This document shows, in pieces, positions 7,395-10,841 of a stretch of 10,841 nt of DNA; position 1 is the first letter of the stretch, and the number at the start of each line of letters is the position of its first letter. The notes under the pieces were generated by a model. It was not told the origin of the DNA and made no database searches. It saw only the letters and a list, made by a program, of their open reading frames with translations. Both the position numbers and the translations under genes were made by a program. Source of the DNA: Betaproteobacteria bacterium. GTDB lineage: Bacteria; Pseudomonadota; Gammaproteobacteria; Burkholderiales; Burkholderiaceae_C. The stretch covers positions 1 to 10,841 of the forward strand of contig RFSP01000042.1 in assembly GCA_009923895.1 (NCBI GenBank), read 5' to 3'.

Positions 7395-9281
7395 TCAAGA
7401 GGCCACGGTGGCCAAGCGTTGCGCCAAGCGTTGTGCCAACCGGGCCTTGGTGGCAGGCAGTTCTGCGGGCAAGCGGTGCGCCAACTGGCCAAACAGCTCC
7501 TCGTGCAAGGCGAGCTCTGCCTGCCAGGCTTGCGGGTCGATGTGCACCACCGAGTGGAACTGCTCGGCGCTGAAGTGCAGTCCATCCCAACGCAAGTCCT
7601 CGAAACGCGGGCTGTGGCCAAAGACATGCTCCTGCGCCCGGGCTTGCCCCTCCACGCGTGCGAGGATCCACTCGAGCACGCGCATGTTTTCGCCATAGCC
7701 CGGCCACACAAACTTGCCGTCGGGCCCTTTGCGGAACCAGTTCACACAAAAGATCTTGGGCAATGTCGCGCCGCTGGCCTGCAATTTGGAGCCCAGCTGA
7801 ATCCAGTGCTGGAAGTAGTCCGACATGTTGTAGCCCATGAAGGGCAACATGGCGAACGGGTCGCGCCGCACCACCCCTTGGGCGCCCGCAGCGGCTGCAG
7901 TGGTCTCGCTGCCCATGGTGGCCGCCATGTAGACCCCCTCGACCCAGTCGCGCGCTTCAGTGACCAAAGGCACGGTGGTGGAGCGACGACCGCCAAAGAT
8001 GAAAGCGTCAATGGGCACGCCAGCGGGCGAATCCCAATGCGGATCCAACACCGGGTTGTTGGTGGCCGCCACCGTGAAGCGTGCATTGGGGTGGGCCGCC
8101 TTGGCGCCGGTTTGTTTGGCGATCTCAGGCGTCCAGTCCTTGCCTTGCCAATCGATGAGATGGGCCGGCGGCTCATCGGTCATGCCTTCCCACCACACAT
8201 CTGCGTCGTCGGTCAGCGCCACATTGGTGAAGATGGTGTCGCGGCGCAGCGAATCCATGCAATTGGGATTGGTCTTGTAGTTGGTGCCCGGCGCCACACC
8301 AAAGTAGCCCGCCTCGGGGTTGATGGCATGCAAGCGCCCTTGCGCATCGGGCTTGATCCAGGCGATGTCGTCGCCAATGGTGGTGACCTTCCAACCTTCA
8401 AAGCCCTTGGGCGGCACCAACATCGCGAAGTTGGTTTTGCCGCACGCGCTCGGGAAGGCGGCGGCCACGTGGTACTTCTTGCCCTGCGGCGAGGTGACCC
8501 CCAAAATCAGCATGTGCTCGGCCAGCCAGCCCTGGTCCCGTCCCATGGTGGACGCAATGCGCAGCGCGAAGCACTTCTTGCCCAGCAAGGCGTTGCCGCC
8601 GTAGCCGGACCCATAGCTCCAAATCTCGCGCGAGGCAGGGTAGTGCACGATGTACTTGGTGGGGTTGCACGGCCATGACACGTCGGCCTGGCCTGCGGCC
8701 AACGGGGCGCCGACCGTGTGCACACAAGGCACGAAGTCACCGTCACGGCCCAGCACATCAAACACGGCGCGGCCCATGCGCGTCATGGTGCGCATGCTCA
8801 CTGCGACGTAGGGGCTGTCGGTCAGCTCGATGCCGATGTGCGCAATGTGAGAGCCCAAGGGGCCCATGGAAAACGGCACCACGTAGAGGGTGCGGCCTTT
8901 CATGCAGCCACGAAACAGGGCTTGAGGTCCGGTTTGCAGCCGCTCGCGCATCTCGGCAGGCGCCACCCAATGGTTGGTGGGGCCGGCGTCTTCTTTTTTG
9001 TCGGTGCAGATGAAGGTGCGGTCTTCAACGCGGGCCACGTCGCTGGGGTCGCTGCAGGCCAAAAAGCTGTTGGGGCGCTTGGCGGGGTTGAGGCGCTTCA
9101 AGGTGCCTGCGGCCACGAGTTGCTCGCACAGGCGGTCGTACTCTGGCTGGGACCCGTCGCACCAGTGCACGTGGTCGGGCTGGGTCAAGGCAGCCATCTC
9201 AGCCACCCATTTCAGCAGTCGGGGGTGTTGGACGTAGGCAGGGGCGTTCAGGCCCATGCCGGGATCGGCAGATGCGTTCAT
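7395..9281 (-). CDS. pckG: Phosphoenolpyruvate carboxykinase (GTP)
   Basis: A 628-residue enzyme of the length usual for the GTP-dependent family. It converts oxaloacetate plus GTP to phosphoenolpyruvate, CO2 and GDP, the first committed step of gluconeogenesis from TCA intermediates; cytosolic. Visible motifs are the substrate-region SGYGGNALLGKKC (225-237), the PEPCK P-loop SACGKTN with the reactive cysteine C280 and K282, the metal-binding IGDDIAW (302 on), FGGRRSTTVPL, and the nucleotide-site region NWFRKGPDGKFVWPGYGEN near the C-terminus. This matches the GTP, not the ATP, family. The ATG at 9279-9281 has only a weak GAGA-type Shine-Dalgarno sequence. The gene is divergent from ahpC, with a 358-bp intergenic region between the start codons. 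The C-terminus ends with a short RLAQRLAQRL repeat from a 12-bp tandem duplication. Confidence 0.97.
   Translation of the reverse strand: MNASADPGMGLNAPAYVQHPRLLKWVAEMAALTQPDHVHWCDGSQPEYDRLCEQLVAAGTLKRLNPAKRPNSFLACSDPSDVARVEDRTFICTDKKEDAGPTNHWVAPAEMRERLQTGPQALFRGCMKGRTLYVVPFSMGPLGSHIAHIGIELTDSPYVAVSMRTMTRMGRAVFDVLGRDGDFVPCVHTVGAPLAAGQADVSWPCNPTKYIVHYPASREIWSYGSGYGGNALLGKKCFALRIASTMGRDQGWLAEHMLILGVTSPQGKKYHVAAAFPSACGKTNFAMLVPPKGFEGWKVTTIGDDIAWIKPDAQGRLHAINPEAGYFGVAPGTNYKTNPNCMDSLRRDTIFTNVALTDDADVWWEGMTDEPPAHLIDWQGKDWTPEIAKQTGAKAAHPNARFTVAATNNPVLDPHWDSPAGVPIDAFIFGGRRSTTVPLVTEARDWVEGVYMAATMGSETTAAAAGAQGVVRRDPFAMLPFMGYNMSDYFQHWIQLGSKLQASGATLPKIFCVNWFRKGPDGKFVWPGYGENMRVLEWILARVEGQARAQEHVFGHSPRFEDLRWDGLHFSAEQFHSVVHIDPQAWQAELALHEELFGQLAHRLPAELPATKARLAQRLAQRLATVAS
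7411..7434. repeat. 12-bp tandem duplication at the 3' end of pckG
   Basis: Two adjacent 12-mers, GCCAAGCGTTGC (7411-7422) and GCCAAGCGTTGT (7423-7434), differ at the last base. They are in frame and encode the RLAQRLAQRL run close to the PEPCK C-terminus. Being a multiple of three, the duplication does not disturb the frame. Confidence 0.75.
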
Positions 9282-9639
9282 GGAAGGGGTCTCGGCAAGG
9301 TTGTGAATCTGGTTTCAGGCCAGTTCCCAGCCAGAAAGGCGCCAAGGGGCGCACCGACGCTGGAAACTCGCCGCAAACCACAGGCGCATCACTGTAATCA
9401 GGTGGTACCTATTTGGGGCATGGCGTCTGATTTTATGCAAATCGCGCATAGATAGACCCTGTTTTAGGCATTGCACTGGGTGTCGCACGCGATTGGGATC
9501 GGTTGATAGAAATCCTAAATCAACATGATCTCATCAATCAATCCACTAAATGCTGCGCCGCACCCAAAATTCTTTTCGTCGGCGCTGCTCTCGGTGCCGC
9601 AACCCATAAGTCAACCTCAAAACCTCAAAAGGAAACCCC
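9282..9639. other. Divergent control region between pckG and ahpC (358 bp, no gene)
   Basis: No coding sequence is supported here. The middle (about 9400-9560) is AT-richer than its surroundings, as expected for promoters of both flanking genes. On the minus strand TAAAAT at about 9430-9435 is a -10-like hexamer for pckG, without a good -35. On the plus strand the ahpC side holds an inverted repeat at 9502-9524 and a Shine-Dalgarno AAAAGGA at 9627-9633 followed by 6 nt and the ATG. A 5-bp GCGCC/GGCGC hairpin lies at 9339-9352 in the probable pckG leader. No clear sigma-70 -35/-10 pair can be assigned by eye. Confidence 0.6.
9502..9524 (+). promoter_or_regulatory. LysR-type T-N11-A palindrome, candidate OxyR site upstream of ahpC
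   Basis: Perfect inverted repeat GTTGAT (9502-9507) and ATCAAC (9519-9524) separated by 11 bases, matching the T-N11-A layout of LysR-type regulator boxes. It contains ATAG and a CCTAAAT segment, a partial match to the OxyR ATAG...CTAT pattern. It lies 116-138 bp upstream of the ahpC start. AhpC/AhpF genes are known OxyR targets, so an OxyR site is the natural reading, but the match is incomplete and no oxyR gene is in the window. Confidence 0.4.
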
Positions 9640-10203
9640 ATGTCGATCATCAACACCCCGGTGGCCCCCTTCAAAGCCACGGCCTACCAAAACGGCAAGT
9701 TCATCGAAGTGACCGAGCAGTCGCTGCAGGGCAAGTGGAGCGTCTTCGTCTTCTACCCGGCGGACTTCACCTTTGTGTGCCCCACCGAGTTGGAAGACCT
9801 GGCCGACCACTACGACACCTTCAAGTCCTTGGGCGTGGAGGTCTACGGCATCTCCACCGACACCCACTTCGCCCACAAAGCCTGGCATGACACGTCAGAC
9901 GCCATCAAGAAGGTGCGCTACCCCCTCATCGGCGACCCCACCGGCCGCATCACCCGCGCCTTTGACGTGATGATCGAAGAAGAAGGCCTGGCGCTGCGTG
10001 GCACCTTCATCATCAGCCCCGAGGGCTTGGTCAAGACCGCCGAGATCCATGACAACGGCATTGGCCGCGACGCCAAGGAGTTGCTGCGCAAGGTGCAAGC
10101 CGCGCAATACGTGGCCAAGAACCCCGGCCAGGTGTGCCCCGCCAAGTGGACCGAAGGCGCCGCCACCCTGACCCCGTCGTTGGACCTGGTCGGGAAGATC
10201 TGA
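9640..10203 (+). CDS. ahpC: Alkyl hydroperoxide reductase subunit C (typical 2-Cys peroxiredoxin)
   Basis: A complete 187-residue AhpC, the same length as the E. coli protein and ending in the same TPSLDLVGKI-type tail. It reduces hydrogen peroxide, organic hydroperoxides and peroxynitrite in the cytosol. The peroxidatic cysteine is C47 in ADFTFVCPTE, the resolving cysteine C166 in GQVCPAKW, and conserved PxxxT/S-C geometry is present. The family forms decameric rings of dimers. The start is supported by AAAAGGA 6 nt upstream. Followed 38 nt later by ahpF, whose product reduces the AhpC disulfide, so the pair is almost certainly one operon. Upstream is a possible OxyR-type box. Nothing unusual in length or key residues. 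Confidence 0.98.
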   Translation: MSIINTPVAPFKATAYQNGKFIEVTEQSLQGKWSVFVFYPADFTFVCPTELEDLADHYDTFKSLGVEVYGISTDTHFAHKAWHDTSDAIKKVRYPLIGDPTGRITRAFDVMIEEEGLALRGTFIISPEGLVKTAEIHDNGIGRDAKELLRKVQAAQYVAKNPGQVCPAKWTEGAATLTPSLDLVGKI

Positions 10204-10241
10204 CCCACCCCCTGAACTGATTTCATCAAAGGACCGATGCC

Positions 10242-10841
10242 ATGCTGGACGCCCCATTGAAGGCCCAACTCAAAGCCTATCTCGAACGCCTGATCTACGC
10301 GGTCGAGGTGGTCGCGACCTTGGACGACCGGCCGGCATCGGCCGAGATGAAAACGCTGATTGAAGAGATTGTCTCGCTCAATCCAAAAGTGAGCGCCCGC
10401 TTTGATGGGGTGGATGCCCGTCGGCCGTCGTTTTCCATCAGCCGCGCCGGACAGGACATGGGGGTGCGCTTTGCCGCCATTCCCATGGGGCACGAGTTCA
10501 CGTCGCTGGTGCTGGCGCTGCTGCAAGCCGGCGGTCACCCGCCCAAGGTCGAGACCGAAGTGGTGGAGCAGATCCAAGCGCTGGACGCCGACCTGGTGTT
10601 TGAAACCTATATGTCGCTGACCTGCCACAACTGCCCTGACGTGGTGCAGGCGCTCAACCTCATGGCCGTGCTCAACCCGCGGGTGCGCCACGTGGCCATT
10701 GACGGCGGCCTGTACCCAGACGAAGTGGCTTCTCGCCAAATCATGGCCGTGCCCAGTGTCTTCCTCAACGGCCAGCCGTTTGGTTCGGGCCGCATGGAGC
10801 TCAGCGAGATCTTGGCCAAGGTCGACACGGACGCGCCAGCG
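10242..10841 (+). CDS. ahpF: Alkyl hydroperoxide reductase subunit F, N-terminal part (3'-truncated by window edge)
   Basis: 200 codons from the ATG at 10242 to the window end with no stop; the full protein should be about 520-530 residues, so the FAD- and NADH-binding thioredoxin-reductase-like part lies outside. Visible is the AhpF-specific N-terminal domain of two fused thioredoxin-like folds: MLDAPLKAQLKAYLERL at the start, GHEFTSLVLALLQAGGHPPK (83-102), and the redox CHNC motif with C128 and C131, followed by PDVVQALNLMAVLNPRVRH. This domain passes electrons from the flavoprotein core to AhpC. A Shine-Dalgarno AAAGGA ends 8 nt before the start. An ATG at 10237 is out of frame. Having AhpF, rather than AhpD, indicates the enteric-type NADH-driven system. 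Confidence 0.97.
   Translation, partial: MLDAPLKAQLKAYLERLIYAVEVVATLDDRPASAEMKTLIEEIVSLNPKVSARFDGVDARRPSFSISRAGQDMGVRFAAIPMGHEFTSLVLALLQAGGHPPKVETEVVEQIQALDADLVFETYMSLTCHNCPDVVQALNLMAVLNPRVRHVAIDGGLYPDEVASRQIMAVPSVFLNGQPFGSGRMELSEILAKVDTDAPA

Noticed and set aside
7419..8678. A 419-codon plus-strand open frame opposite pckG
   Set aside because: Antisense to a certain PEPCK, no recognisable domain, composition explained by GC-rich codon third positions.
9339..9352. GCGCC-AAGG-GGCGC hairpin in the pckG leader
   Set aside because: Only 5 bp, no U-run and not near the Shine-Dalgarno; too weak to call a terminator or riboswitch.

Overview
The window reads as ordinary core chromosome of a GC-rich betaproteobacterium, most likely Burkholderiales and Comamonadaceae-like. 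This rests on the overall GC richness, the GTP-type PEP carboxykinase, the E. coli-like AhpC/AhpF pair and the general look of the proteins. It is inference from protein character, not from a marker gene. I see no mobile element, CRISPR array, tRNA, rRNA or clear sign of recent transfer.

Layout. (1) Bases 1-1752 (+) hold the C-terminal 583 residues of a glycoside hydrolase family 94-type phosphorylase whose start lies outside the window. (2) Bases 1754-5387 (-) hold a two-gene unit: mmsA (CoA-acylating methylmalonate-semialdehyde dehydrogenase), followed 7 nt later by a lipoprotein S9-family serine peptidase. The peptidase and the GH94 gene converge with one base between their stop codons. 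(3) Bases 5388-5611 form the divergent intergenic region. It contains a strong hairpin plus U-run pointing toward mmsA, competing hairpins, a possible 21-codon mini-ORF, a three-copy 11-bp tandem repeat and a spaced direct repeat. (4) Bases 5612-6888 (+) hold a UPF0149/YecA-type protein and, 8 nt later, a TetR-family regulator. (5) Bases 6904-9281 (-) hold pckG followed by a single-domain universal stress protein, convergent with tetR. (6) Bases 9282-9639 are a divergent control region between pckG and ahpC, with a LysR-type T-N11-A palindrome that could be an OxyR site. (7) Bases 9640-10841 (+) hold ahpC and the N-terminal 200 residues of ahpF, which runs off the end.

Function. mmsA feeds valine and inositol breakdown products into propionyl-CoA/acetyl-CoA. 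pckG links the TCA cycle to gluconeogenesis. AhpC/AhpF form the NADH-driven peroxide-reducing system. The stress protein and the TetR and UPF0149 genes are accessory or regulatory.

I found no convincing undescribed multi-gene system. The most interesting unexplained stretch is the mmsA leader (5460-5586), which looks like either a transcription attenuator or a small RNA with its own terminator.
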